Shown: positions 8,314 to 22,000 of the stretch, in pieces
Layout of the letters: each line of letters begins with the position of its first letter
Position numbering within the stretch: position 1 is the first letter of the stretch
Assembly (NCBI GenBank): GCA_008933995.1
Contig: WARS01000009.1
Location: 1,761,001-1,825,000 of the forward strand
Length of the DNA stretch: 64,000 bases
Direction of reading: 5' to 3'
DNA from: Datnioides undecimradiatus
Lineage: Eukaryota; Chordata; Actinopteri; Lobotiformes; Datnioididae
The notes under the pieces: model-generated
What the model was told of the DNA's origin: nothing
The model's input: the letters and a program-made list of their open reading frames with translations, nothing else
The model's database searches: none
Program-made: the position numbers and the translations under genes

Positions 8314-11300
8314 ATGGAGCCAGACATCATGCCCTTGCACTCGACCTCCCCCCCTCCACTGGATGATGATGGTGATGGGGAGGCAGGGTCAGAGGAGGAC
8401 GAGTTTGGAGACTTTGGGGGATTCTCTCTCGGTGTGTCCTGTACACCTCTCGGCTTTGCTGATTCACCATCCAGCCTCAAACAGCCATCTCCCACCATAA
8501 AGCCAGCCACCCGTCCACCAGACTGCGGCTTTAATCACCCAGTTAAACAATCCCAGCCCACATCCGTTGTGAACTCAGGGTCCAGCGGGGACCAGATAGG
8601 CGTGGATTATAATGCTGAATCATGTGTGCGCCTCACAAACGGGTACTCTAAAAGAGACCACATCTCTGGGACACACGTAGCCCCTGCAGTGGGTGTTTGC
8701 TCTCCCAGTGAAGAAACAGGGTTTGCTGATTTTACTGTGTTTACAGAGCAGGCGGCACATCCCTGGTGCTGTGGTTTCACTCCCTTGGGCAGCAAGGAGC
8801 AGAGGGATGGCAAGGCGGTAGGGACAAACTCTTCAAACAGGTTAGGTGAACAAAGCTGTGATCCAGGACAGGAGGTTATTATGGACTCTGAGCCCAGACC
8901 ACATTGTGCATATACAGCAAAAGAACAAGTTTGCACTACAGTTCAGCACTGTGAGAAAAGAGATGCAGCACTAATGCTACCGTCTCAGGATCATCATCAT
9001 CATCTGCCTCAGGAAGCTGCAGCAGCTGTGGATTCGGAAGAGGAGTCGGGCGAACCTGGGGGCAGTCAAACCACAGAGGTGCAGTTGGATGGAGAGTCAG
9101 AAGAACACAGAGAAGATCAAGAAATGAGCATTTCCTCTGTTCCCCAAACGTTCAGTGTGTATGAATCTGCTTCAGAGGACCTGGCATCCTTCTGCGAGTG
9201 TCCATCTGCGGACCTGGAACCAAATCTTTCATCACCTGCTTCAGAGGACCGGACTGATTATGAGGAGGAAGAGCTGGGAAACTGCAGTAATGCTGATTCT
9301 TTGGTTGAGGACAGCATGGCAAAGCTCGGGCAGTCTGAGGCAGAGAAGGGTTTTCGTTATTGCGACCAATCCACAACTCAGGAAACTTTGGCTACCTCCA
9401 ACCAGTCACAATCCGAAACACAAACAGAAGACAGTTTTGCGGACTTCAAAGACTGCAGTTTAGAGCATCACAGGGACCACGGACATGTCCAGACAGCTGA
9501 CGCAGGGGCGCAGAGTCTGGGAAACCTCCCACCGAGTGACAGCTTTGCAGATTTCTGCTCAGCGCCCACGCATGAGGATGGAGAGGGATCGTGGGCGGAG
9601 TTCAAGGACCAGAGGGCTGAGAAGGAAGAGAGAACTTGGACTCAGTTCAGAGAGCAAGTCAGCAACCTGCAGATCGATGGGGGCACGGAGGAGGTGCAGG
9701 ACAGGGCGGGGCAGTGTGAGGTTTCCAGGAGGAACAGCTGTCAGGTGGGAGACATTTCGCTTATTGGTTTGCTTTGTGATGATAATCAGCAGCAACAGAA
9801 TATATTTAATTCTGATTGGTCAGCCGCTGATTTCAGAAAGTACAGAACCCTCTCTCTTTGTCTTTGGCCAGGCGTCACTTTCCGGCCGTGTCCAGCAGCT
9901 TCTCCTGGCCAGTTTTCCGGCGGTGGAGGTCCCAGCTGTAGAGGCTGAGGGGGAGGTGGTCGGCCTCGGTGCTCTGCTTCACACCCGAAACCTCCCTGAG
10001 AGTGAGCAAGAGGAAGAGGTGCCAGGAGCCTGTCCCAGATCTCAGTGGTGAGGATGATAACGAGACATAAAAGCTGTTTTATATGAATATTTCAAGAGAT
10101 TACAACACAAAAAGTGATTTGAACGATATCCAGCTCACCAAATATTTACATTTGGACGTTTGAGTAAAGTTCTTTCCTGGAAAGAACACGGTAGTGAAGT
10201 GATGCATTTCCAGGGGGAACAACTGAAATAGAATTTGAACAAACAGAAGGAGAACTGGGTAGATCGTGAGATTAGTGTTTGAGCCCATGCCTAAATCTTA
10301 GAGGAAAGCAAGCACCACAAATTTTGTGCAAAAACAACACTGCGCAGTCTGAATTATGAAGGCTTGGCTTCACCTCCAACAGCAGAAAGGACACAAAGCT
10401 TTATTTCTTTTTATAATGTAGGTCTGTATGCATGAATCACCAAGCAGCCAGCTTGCTCAGATCACATGACTAACGCCAGTATTGCTCTGTGTCCCAGCTG
10501 CAGCAACGTGGCAACGAGAAATCCAGATTTTTAAATGTGTGTGGACGCAGTTTTGTCTCATTTTTCATTATATCCTCTATGAATGAATCTAAATTCTGTT
10601 TTGTTATTTGCTCACCATTTCCCAGGATGCAATGGGGGATGTGGGGCCCACACCAGGACCTCCACAGCGCAGTTGGCCTCCAGTTTCAGTGGGGGGGTTC
10701 ACATACAAACAGGACTCTGCTCCGGTGCCTCGGTGTGGACACGAAGAACATTGTGAGTTTGGAAAAACACAAAGAGGACTGTGTATATCAGAACAGCCAG
10801 ACAGTAAAGCTACATCATTGAGTTATACACTCTTTTAAAGATAGAAATGAGTTTTATTTAAAAGTATTTTCATTTTTTGTGTCTTTTGAAAGGTGTTCAT
10901 CGGCACGAAGAAGCAGCCTGTAGCTGTACCGGCTTTCGCAGCCAGCCTGGTGAGTGAACTGTGAACTCAAGTCATTTGGCCTCACTGGGAAGAAGAAGCG
11001 CTGGCCTCAGTAGTCAGACATTTCGATTCATGTCCTAAAAATAGTTTTTTTTGTCTTAAATGTTCATCTCATTTTTCCCACTTCACTCATCAGGGAATGC
11101 TAGAGCCCACCAAAGACTCTGCGCCAGCTGTCTGTTCTCCAGGACACACAGCGCTTGCAGCACAAGCACCTCCAGGACCCCAGGTCACACCAGCCCCCTC
11201 AGCAGATTCAATGCAGGTAGACCGGGCTTGTATAATTTGATTTGACTAATTACAGCTGTTTTATATTAAAAACAGGAGGCTATTCATCTTAATATGCGGT

Positions 11301-14300
11301 TTACTTCTCTTTGTGTAGGAGGCACTTCCCTCCAGCCAGCTGGACTGGAGCAGCCATGGCCTTAGCAGCTCTCAGGACGGTACGTCCCCTCGCCGAGCCC
11401 CTCACTTCTGGGGCCGGAAGTAGACTGCAGTGTCAGCCGCCCCCTAACTGGCTTCTTAAGAGTTTTCTCTGGACTCCTCCTCACTTCCTCCAGGGCACGC
11501 CATGCTTCTTTTAATTTACACTGTGTTTCCCCTGCACGCATTCAGCAGTATTTTGTGATTTGAATGAGTTTCATCTCATGAATAACTCAGAATAGACACA
11601 GTGTTCAAAAATCATGTTGTTGTTGTCATTACCATTTTGTACAAACAAGAAAACCTTCTGGGATCTAAACAGCGAACAGACCCAGAACTGGGGTTTAAAG
11701 TGAGACAGATGTGCAACCAAACAGTGAAATCACTCAACAGCCATGAACAAAAAAAGGGGAAACACTGTACTGGCTTCCCTCTTCTCCCTCCTTTAGCTAC
11801 TCTAGTGTGTTATCCTCACCTGCTGCCACCTTTTATAAAGACTTCATCTCAGTATTTATCAGTCCCAGATGTTATGGGGAAACATTGTGGTGTCCGTCTT
11901 AAGGTGGTAACACCTAATGTGGGTAAAAGCCACTGAAGGCTATTGTTAAAACCACTGAAAACAAGATGTGCACACTGGTATTGTGCTACTGACTGATTCT
12001 GAATTTGTTTTTTAAATGCAAAACCAAAACTTGAGGCTAAATGCTAAATTAATATCAAATCCGCAAAGACGATTTTATCCAAAGAACCATTTTAATTTAT
12101 TTATTTCCCACTGTGGAGGTTGAACTCTTCCGGTGATAATACGCTGATCTAACTTTCGCCCAGTGCACGACTAAATTGCTCCGCTGTGCATCACCCCGTC
12201 TTTAGCTTTATTGGTTTTATGGTCCCCTGACTAATTGAGACAATATTTGGTAAGTAGAAATCAAAGAAGAATTTCTGAATATAATCAGACTCATTCTTTG
12301 CTCAGGAAAACAATAGATTTGATAGGATTTAGTTCATTTGTGTTTAGTTCAGTATTTGCACTGAAAAGGTTTGTTTCTTATTCATCATTAATTCATTATG
12401 AGCGGAAATACAGTACCTAATAAACCTCACGTATGTGTTGGTCAGTTAATGACGGATGATCGTGGAGCTTAACTAGTTAAACAAATATAATCGACAATAT
12501 TACTAAACAAAAGAAAGATGAGAAAAAGGCTAATTCCAGTAATTATGGTGTGTTTGTTCTTGTGGATTTTATAAGAAATCTGTAAAATCTGACAACTAGT
12601 TTGGTATTGTTAAAATCCTGCTACTGAAAAAGTGAAATCCAACTGTAAACTGGTGACTTTGCATTAGACAACAACAAACAGCTGCTGCATGTTTTTAAAG
12701 TGGATCACACAAGAGTATAAAGACTTTCTTTGAATAAAGAAACACTTCTTTATTCAAGATAGACGGACTTAAAAAGAAAAGAACATATTGGATGTTGCAC
12801 AGTTGATTTGTCAGAATGCTGACATGTTGGATATTCAGCTCTGGTTTGTAGCATGCAAGCTGGAACGCCGACTTTCAGTGGATGGAGTTTTCTTTCATAT
12901 CCAGTTTTAAATTCCTTGAACTTCCACCTGGATGAGTTGAGTCCACAGGTGAAAGCCTTATTAAAGTTTAGATGCACCCTCCATCGTGGGTTTGCAAAAA
13001 TAACTGTTTACCTGTTTGACAAGACTGAAATTTAGTCTTTTGATCCGTTCACAACAACCCTTCCAAGACAAATGTAAAAGTGATGTAATAGTAAAGCATG
13101 CACAGCAGGGGGCAGTGTATTCTCTGCAGGTGGTGCTGCAAAAAACAAAGTCGAACCGTGCGATCAGCCACCGGTACTAAAGAATATGCACTTCATGTAT
13201 TTCAAATTGTTTAAAACTGTTCATTTTTTGTTTTTTCATAGGGTTGGTTGTGTGCAGTCTGTCTTCTGGGTTTTGATTTATTCTGCGATTTCACGATTCA
13301 AACAGGAGAAAAAAATGTGACAAACACAAAACAACAGTTGCGATCACTGCTGTCACTTTATCCTGCTTTAATAATTATGATTTTGGTTTTTTTAACTTCC
13401 TGTGACACATATACTGTACGAGCATGCCGAATAGGATAGAGGGGTGTTCATTTCTATAGCACTTCAGTCAAAAACACACACAAAACACTGAAATCCACTC
13501 GTTAGTGTCTCTTTACTAATCAGAGGTGTTTCAGCAACAACTTACTGTAACTGCAGTTACAGCATTTCTTCATGAGTTGTGCCTTTATGCCAGCAATTGT
13601 TTCTTAAAATGGTGAAATCCTCTCTGGACCTATAGTTTGTTATTAACAATAATCTTTTTTTTTTTTTTATTTCTTCAGAACCAATCCAGATTTAATGCAC
13701 TGCAATAAGGACTTGTAGGAAATCCTTGTAAATACTGAAATAAATCAGTTGACCCTTGCTTTTGCCTCTCTTTTCTCAGTTTTCCTCTCTTTTCTGTTTT
13801 TGTGAATGCAAAGTTGGAGTATTCAGTCTCCTGGGATTTGCTGGGGGTTTTTTTTTACTAGACAAAGGATATAAAACTGTCTCAGATATGGCTGAGTTCA
13901 CCATTTCAAAGCTTGTAAAGCAAGTAAACATTTCCTATGACAAGTAAGTAACAGATTACAGTTAGCTTCAACCCCCTAATACACTTTGTCATGTCTGTTT
14001 TTATAATTAAGGTGACACTACAGCCTGCAAACTACAGCAGCACACTGAGGCGGTTCAGCCCGCATGTCACCTGAGTCATGTTATTTCTGCATGAAGGTTG
14101 TTTCAGTGACCTCGTGTTAGAAGTTGGCTTTTGATATTTCATGGTTTAGGAGGTTTTTTGAATCTAAATATAACAACAGCTTTGCATTGGTTTGCTGAGC
14201 TTTGTTTGCTGTCACTCTCACTCTGTCCGTAAAAGGAGAAAACATCAATCAGGAGTTGATGCTCACTCTCCTTTTATGAAGAAACCAAGCTCCCCTGTCT

Positions 14301-15021
14301 CTCCTCGCCCTACTACAACCCTCAGCCGCTGTCTCCCCTTGTTAGCACAGGCTGCTCTGCTCTCAACCTGGATTACTTTGGTCCTGAGGAGGAGAGCAGA
14401 TCCTGCAGCAGCAGCAGCCGTAGCAACAGTCCACCTCCAGGTCAGCATGTGGAACTGCAGAAATGTAAATTGTAAATGTAGCCACACACTTCCACCATAG
14501 CAGTTTCAAGCCATTCAGTACAGTGTCACTAAATTTGCCTTGTGTTGTGGGTGTGTTCGCTCATTGAATGCTGATGTATGTTTGCTACACACGCGCAAAG
14601 GAGTTGATCCTGAGCTGTACGAGCTGACCATGAGCAAAGTGGAAACCAGCACTAACAGTAGCATCACAGAGGACGCTCTGAATCGCCTGTTGTCCACTGC
14701 AGAGAAAACCAGCACTTCCGTCAGGTCAGCCCAGTTCTCACATCCACGCACTGTGCTTATTTTATATTGATTTTGTTATTATTTTCAAGCACAGTCAATC
14801 AATTAGTCAAAGATCAAACTCAGACAGGCTCCTTTTGCTTTTTTCAACTTTTTATCTTCTGTTCCTGTGTTGCCATCATCAGGAAACCTCAGCAGGATGA
14901 AGAGCTGAGTGCAGAGGCTGGCACGGTGCTCTCCAGACTGCCTGACCTGTCTTTCATGCGGGCCAAGGTTCTCATGTTCCCCAGCGTCCTTGTACCTGAA
15001 GAAAATAACAGTGATGTGTAA
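8314..15021 (+). CDS. aftph: Aftiphilin, clathrin/AP-1-associated trafficking adaptor
   Basis: Predicted coding exons are 8314-9744, 9872-10047, 10626-10752, 10893-10949, 11094-11216, 11319-11379, 14351-14440, 14601-14724 and 14883-15021. They total 2328 nt and 775 aa, somewhat shorter than the human protein. All introns are GT-AG and all phases close. The N-terminus (MEPDIMPLHSTSPPPLDDD, then DEFGDFGGF at 29-37) is the aftiphilin signature. Acidic phenylalanine/tryptophan motifs that fit AP-1/GGA gamma-ear binding occur at 136-143 (GFADFTVF), 373-380 (DSFADFKD), about 409-415, 426-430 (SWAEF) and 441-445 (TWTQF). The conserved C-terminal part includes RVQQLLLASFPAVEVPAVE, LQFQWGGSHTN, GTKKQPVAVP, GMLEPTK, LNLDYFGP and KVLMFP. 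Family knowledge: aftiphilin works with p200 and gamma-synergin on clathrin vesicles at the trans-Golgi network and endosomes. The exon 1 central region is low-complexity and poorly conserved. Confidence 0.93.
11380..14350 (+). other. aftph: Large intron 6 of aftph
   Basis: This 2.97-kb intron separates the SSHGLSSSQD exon from the GCSALNLDYFGP exon. It is AT-rich and no additional exon is recognised. A CACAGCAGGGGGCAGTG element at 13101-13117 closely resembles a CTCF site. Confidence 0.6.
13101..13117 (+). promoter_or_regulatory. CTCF-like motif in an aftph intron
   Basis: CACAGCAGGGGGCAGTG fits the CTCF core pattern apart from its first base. This is a motif match by eye only. Confidence 0.35.
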
Positions 15022-15068
15022 TTTTAAGCGGAAGACTTAATTTGCTGCTGTGGTTAACACTGGATTCA

Positions 15069-15074
15069 AATAAA
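15069..15074 (+). terminator. aftph: aftph polyadenylation signal
   Basis: AATAAA lies 48 nt after the aftph stop codon, implying a very short 3' UTR. The actr2 promoter follows within about 900 bp. Confidence 0.6.
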
Positions 15075-16080
15075 GAAACTCTAGGACACTATGGACTCAG
15101 ACTGTGAGCCAATCCTCCCTTTACGGTCAAAACACTCCACCTGCTGGCTGTTTTTCAGTTTTTACCTTAAACTATTAAGATCTTCACCAGTATAGAAGCA
15201 GAATAATCAGTGCACTACAGTATATACTCATTCACTGTATAATAATCTGCAAAGTGCAAAGCAAGTTTGTAGTTTGAATCTGGTTTGTTTTACACTAAAC
15301 ATTAACACTAAGTCAAATGTTGCGGTTGATTTTGTTATAAACCAATCCATATTCACACTCTTGCAGCAAGCTTACTCACAAATTTTAATTATGTTGTTTG
15401 CGTATTCATTTTTATGATACATGGGTAAAAGCATTGCAGACAAATGCGGCTAAAGATATTTAACTGATATTGGAGCTTTGACTTTGGAGTATTTTCCTTA
15501 AAATTTAAGAATTTAAAAGATTGTAAAAGCACAGATGTGTTGTCTTCTATCTTCTCTTAAGATAAACCACAATAAGCAGTGATGTTGTGTTATATAATGT
15601 GAGAGTAATTTCAGTCAGCTGATTTGCAGCTCTACAAAAGCCAGAATAAAATAATAAAACAACAAAAAAAAGGTTGTCTCCTACATTTTTGTCTCGATTA
15701 ACTCGATTATCCCAGCAGCAACACACATCTGTGTACAGTTTGCACCCCGTTGCATTTACTGATCCGTCAATGGAGTACATGTGTCGCATGCAGAAATTGA
15801 ACGGGGCTGCTGTGCATACGTGGGCAGACCAGGATATAAGATATTTTTATTTTTGCAATGCAATAACTGAATGTATCAAATGCGATGTTACATTTTGATG
15901 TCTAATGTAAGTATTTTTAAGCTAGACGTGTATCTTGGAGGAGTGACTGACGTTTGAACGGCTCTGTGTCAAACCGGATGAGCACCCTTCCCTTCCTCCT
16001 TTCGGCCGGGTTGGTGTGTCTTCCTTCCGGCTTGCTGAAGAAAGTTGAGGAAGGTTCAGCGACAACTGGGCTTTTACACA
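15075..16080 (+). promoter_or_regulatory. actr2: aftph-actr2 intergenic region with actr2 promoter
   Basis: The first 800 bp are AT-rich with no recognised feature. From about 15940 the sequence becomes GC-richer, with an ETS-type CTTCCGG at 16024-16030 and no TATA box. The actr2 ATG follows at 16081. This looks like a TATA-less promoter plus 5' UTR. Confidence 0.45.
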
Positions 16081-19000
16081 ATGGACAGCCAGGGAAGGAA
16101 AGTGGTAGTCTGTGACAATGGGACCGGGGTAAGTTTGCCGTTTTGGTTTCGCACGCCATTTATCAGTGGCTTACCTTGCACGGCGCCGCTATGTCGAACG
16201 ATTTGTTGAAACAGGAAGTGGGGCTGTCAGCGTCCAACCAAGCTAGCTAGCGTTAACTGGGTGGGTAGCTAGCTAGCCAGTTAGCCAGCTAATTTTCATT
16301 CATCCAAACCCGAAGCTGAAACAGCACGCAGAGTGCGTGTAAATGTCCGCAGAAAAGCTGAACACACGACTCTGGCTATAGCAAGCACATCGACACAAAA
16401 CCCCAAAATTAAAGTATACGGGTAACTGCTCATTTGCTACCAACGGTTACCAAGCTGGGGCAGCTAGCTAACCTGCTAGTTAACTGCTAGCATCTAACTA
16501 GCTAACAGCTGGCTGTCTGGTTTATACTGTCTGGCAGCTGCGTCTGTCATTTCAGTGATTTGTTTTGCGCGATTTTCAGAGACATTAATCGTGTATATGT
16601 TTTAATTATCTAGTGCAATGGCTACATCTTTGCAGTGACACCCAAATGTCGGCTAGGTGTAACGGTAGCTAGGCCGTGTCAGGTAGATTGAGGAACCACC
16701 TTTATGTTTTCCTATACAGAAGCTAGCACGAACTTCCGGAATAGAAATGTCACATAACTGGCGTTTTCCTGCAAATTTCTTTTGGCCTTCAAAACACCAG
16801 AGTATATGCTTTATCTGCTTATGCATTATTTTTTTATTCGGCATTGTTATTACACATGTTTTCAGGTTAGATTCTGGCTTTTGATGAGTGGAAATGGTGG
16901 GTGTGCGGTGAGAGACATTACATAGTAGTCCTCAGTATAGCCCAGTGCAGGTGGCCCCGTTGTTAATTTATTTACCCATTAGGTTGGAGAAGTTAAGGGT
17001 TTAAAATGTTGCTGTGAGCTGTAGACAAACTTAGCATACAGTATATAACTCACACACATTGCTGATCTGCAGGCGTTAGTCCTTTCAGTCAGGTAACTCT
17101 GCCTCTTTGGTTTGAAAGGGACTTCCTTTCTAAACCTTGTTAGCACTCAAAGAGGATGTTGGCTCAGCATGCCGCTGACTCAAAAGGCTTTTTTGAGATG
17201 CGAAGTATTTAAAAAAAAAAAAACTGCCCTACGGTGTGTCAGGGTTAAACTGAGAAGTCAAGAGGAAGTGAGAGGAGCCTCAACCACAGCCGAGTATGTC
17301 ACCAACACATTTCAGAGCCCCGACAAATGCTGTTTTACATCATATGCCGCTGTCAAATGCGGCAGTTGCTTTGTGTTCTGCGAAACAAGATGAAATTCAA
17401 CGTATACATAAATGTCTTTCATTAAAATTCAAGGAAGGTGTACTTGTTCTTTGTGATTAAGCAAATTCCTTTAAAGGGACATGGCAGTGTTGAGCCGTGT
17501 GTGCTATAAATAAGTTAAACACTGCTTCATGGGTCATCTTTGAACTAAGCCATTGACAGTGACAGTTTGGATAAAAGTCATACTCTTTCATTTGAGGTTG
17601 TGACACAAATCGTATAAAAGCAGAAGAATCTAGTGTGACTACTGAGCTACGTAATGTGAGCTGCAAACCAAAAGTTGAAGACCACTTTTCATTCAAGTAA
17701 GCAAAAGGCTCATTTGGACCCCACTATATATATATATTTATATATAAATAGTTGTGACTTACACTTAACATTAAAGCCAACATTAAAGCAGCAGAGGGGT
17801 AATTGTGCAGTGACTTGTATAGCAGCATCACAACTTGCATGCAAAGGAAAATGACACTTTAGTGATTCAGTTCTCTGAGCTCATGTAACTGTCGAGGCTG
17901 AGTGCGTCAAACAGGAAGTAGCTCGACCTGCTTGGCCGTAACGTCCGTACAGTGCTACTGATTGTCGCATTATTCATACAGATGTATCCTATTGCTTAAT
18001 TACTGAAGCATTCGCTGTTCTGGCAAGTAGGTGCTGGTCACAAATGTTCATACTCATTCACACCTAAAACCTAAATGCTAAGCCCGCTGTTATCAGCAGG
18101 AAGACGGTGACGTCGTCTCGCTGTATTGTACGGTTTATCTCATCAGTACTTCAGTGTATTTCCTCATCACTTCCTCTGTGCCCTGGTTTTCTTTTCTCTT
18201 AGTTTGTCAAGTGCGGCTATGCAGGCTCCAACTTCCCAGAGCACATCTTCCCTGCGCTCGTTGGGAGGCCCATCATTCGCTCGACAGCCAAAGTTGGAAA
18301 CATTGAGATCAAGGTAAGAGCCAGTGGCGAAAACCATGATTTCAGGTGTGAACCTGGTTAGGGGACCAGTGATGAGACTGAAATAAAATCTGGCCTGACA
18401 ACGCAAGATATGAAATCTCACACACCAGAGCAAAGTCAGTTTCTGATATAAGCACAAGATCAAAACCACAGACTTCCTGCAAACGATCTCTTCTAATTTA
18501 TTTTAGCTGTCCAGTTCAGTTCTGAAATCAATCCTCTAACCACAAGTTCTTCCCCTTCAGACATCCTCCTAGTGCAAACAAGAATCTGCGGGGCATTCCT
18601 GCAAATATGAACTCTATAAAGTGATGCTGTGATTTAAGCAAAGATCAGCTGATTATGCAGGCGAGGTCTAAATGTCTGACAGGCTCCCATCATTTTGGCA
18701 TGAAGCCTACCTCTCTCTCTCTCTCCTGTTCTTTTCAAGTCTTTTATTTATTCCTTTTTTTTAATATCTACCTTCCTCTTCCTCCATGTTTTGTTCCCCC
18801 ACGATGAAGTAGAATGCCCAGAAGATGGTAAGTTCAGGTTGGTGTGTGCCTCCTGTTCTTGCCTGCTCTGGAGATTTGTGTCATGTTTTGATCTCGACTG
18901 GAAAAAAACAAATAGTTTGTTGTCTTCATTCATTTTCTTTCATCCTTTTTTTTGTTTTTACTCACGTTTTTGGTGATTTTATTTTTTGTCCATCTCCACC

Positions 19001-22000
19001 AGTTTGCAGATTTTCGGCATTGAGTGTTGCTGGCCGAATGAGTGGCACAGAGTCAAGTAGATGTACTGCCGTTACATTAATGCACTCCTCTCCCCCCGGG
19101 CCGAAAGTGTTGCACAAATGGCTGTGATGAATCATAGGCCAGCTGTTATCGATGGAGTGCTAAAAGAGATTTTGGACCGATTCCATTTTCAGTGTCTCTG
19201 ATCTGCTGGTGCATCCTGACAGCTACACTCCCCCCTCAATCCTGCTGCTATTTCAAGACTTAAATAATCACAGAGCAGTTTTCAGCTTAAAAAGGAACTT
19301 AAAATGTCTGCGACAGCTAGAACACTTGGTGATAAGTGATAAAGGTTGTGCAACTAGATGCATTTACCTTACTTAGACATCACGAACATATTGTAATTGA
19401 AAAAAACAGCACTTAATCTGTTAATCTGTTGATCTGAAACAAGTAATTGATTAGTAATTCTAAGTATTTTGGTTATTTGATTGAAAAAAAGGTCATCTTA
19501 AATGTAAGGATTTCTCACTATATGAATTTAAATGAAGAAGTTGCTTTGTTCTCTGGGAAATTGTGATTAGCTTTTTTTTTTAACTTGTGTAATTGTCCAA
19601 TGAGTTGATAGTGAAAATAATCATTATTTCCAGGCCAAGTGTCCAAACGGGAGGAAGCATGGCAGACAGCTCAAAGTTGGAGCCCTAGGCACATCTGTTT
19701 TTCTGTTTTTCTTTTTCCCTTTTTTTTATGGAGACCACATGGAGGCAATGCTGGTGACTGGTACTTTGTTAATGCCAAAGCACACAGGATGAACCCATAA
19801 AATGGCTGCCTTCAGTCGGCTTTTGATGTCTCCAAATGGAACGTGAGATGCTTGACTGTGCGGCTAACACCGAGCTCTAACCCAGTCGTTGTTTACATTG
19901 CCAGGCTGCCTTGCATGCAGCTAGTTGAATGGTACTAAAACAAGTGGTTTACTGTAGCTGGAAGGAAACACAAGTGTTTCCAGGTGTAGATGCATGGAAA
20001 ATAATGGCTTGTTGTGCATGCTGGGTAACTGAGTTTTAAAGCAAAAAGGCTCCTTTTGAGGACGAGTACATGAATCCATCTGTCAGCATCTGATGGATGA
20101 CCTGTCTCAAGGCAAGTGAAAACTTAATGATCCAGTTAATCATATTTTATGAGACCAGCACGCTGAGGGGGCACGCTCAAATCGCAGATTTAATTGCCCT
20201 AAACCAATACTCAGTGCTCATCCCGACTCTCAGTGACTCTGAATGATCCAAACTGGGTTTCGGACGTGGAGGGCCACACTGCAGACCCTGTAAATATTTA
20301 TCCGTGTTGACATTTGACACCTCCCCCCAGGACCTGATGGTAGGGGACGAGGCCAGCGAGCTGCGCTCCATGCTGGAGGTGAACTACCCCATGGAGAACG
20401 GCATCGTCAGGAACTGGGATGACATGAAGCACCTGTGGGACTACACCTTCGGCCCGGAGAAGCTCAACATCGACTCCCGCAACTGCAAGATCCTGCTGAC
20501 CGAGCCGCCCATGAACCCCACCAAGAATCGCGAAAAGATCATTGAGGTACATTAACACTGTTCTGTGTTCATCTTGAAGATATTTGTATTTGTTGAATAT
20601 AAGTATGTATATATATGTATTTGTTTTCTCAAAGAAACAATTTATATTTAATGTTTTCTTGCTTCTCTGCAGGTGATGTTTGAGACCTACCAGTTTGCAG
20701 GAGTCTACATTGCTATTCAAGCTGTGCTGACGTTGTATGCCCAAGGTACAAAGACACACATGCATGCTTGTGCTGCACGTTTACTGAAAAGACATATTAA
20801 CATTGCACTACTCTTCCAAACCTCTCACTTCTCTATTATAGTCAGCACATTATGAGTAGTCTGCTTATCATTCTAATTGTGGAAATATTCTTGTGTGGCG
20901 GCGTTGAACTTCCACACCTTTGACAAACACTTTCTGCAAAGATTTGTTTTATGACATTACTTAGACAACAGATATGATATTCCCCGTGCCAGAAAGTCTA
21001 GACGGTCTCATGAGCATCGCCTGAAATTATATTAAGTGTTCTGCTGAGTCGTGTGCCAACATACGTGTTGCTCTGAGCATGTGACTATTCCGCCTATTTG
21101 CACCTAAGGTGAGTCACAGCCCCTGTGTGAAGTCTGTGTACCGCTCCACCATTTTGTCTCTAGGTTGATTACCGATGTCTGAGCAGTTATTAGCAGTTAA
21201 TTGTTACATTACATGTGTTATCTTTCCAGCTTTTGTGTGTTGACACAGCCAACAAGGCTAACAATCAGTAGCCTAGAGCACACACTGGATAAAACTCAGA
21301 AACAAACACACCTATATTGGTTGAATTGTAGATTATTAACTGTGGTGTGTGTGTGTGTGTTTTTAGGCCTTCTGACTGGTGTGGTGGTAGACTCTGGAGA
21401 TGGTGTGACACACATCTGTCCAGTGTACGAGGGCTTCAGCCTGCCCCACCTGACAAGACGCCTGGACATTGCAGGCAGGGACATCACCCGCTACCTCATC
21501 AAGGTATCCGCTCAGTCATGTCTCTCAGTGTGTGAGGGAGAAGCGCAGATGAGTCAGTGAGTCGTTAGAGATCAGGCTGTCCAAATGTGTCATTTTGATT
21601 GGATTGCCCTTTTAGATGATGTCATCATCAGTCTTTCTACTAAACAGGGTGTTAAATTCATATTTTCATTAGATTATTAGTGTGAGAAATGTGTTTGAGT
21701 GCAGCCTCTGTAAGTAAGTTTGATCCAGAGTTGATCAGTAGAGTCTTAGGAGAAGGAAACAATCCTAGATTTGAGAAGACTTGGCTCTAGTTCCCGTTTA
21801 AATGAACTTATGATTGAAACTCTGAGAGTCGCTTTTTAATCTTCTTTCTCCCGCTCTGTCCCACCCCCCCTGCCCTCTTTCTCCCGTTCTGGGTGCAGTT
21901 GTTGTTGTTGAGGGGTTACGCCTTCAACCACTCTGCAGACTTCGAGACGGTGCGCATGATGAAGGAGAAGCTGTGCTACGTGGGCTACAACATCGAGCAG

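Noticed and set aside
16240..16300. Clustered CTAGCTAGC motifs in the first actr2 intron
   Set aside because: Short GCTA-rich runs are common in teleost introns and no longer repeat unit or element boundary could be defined.
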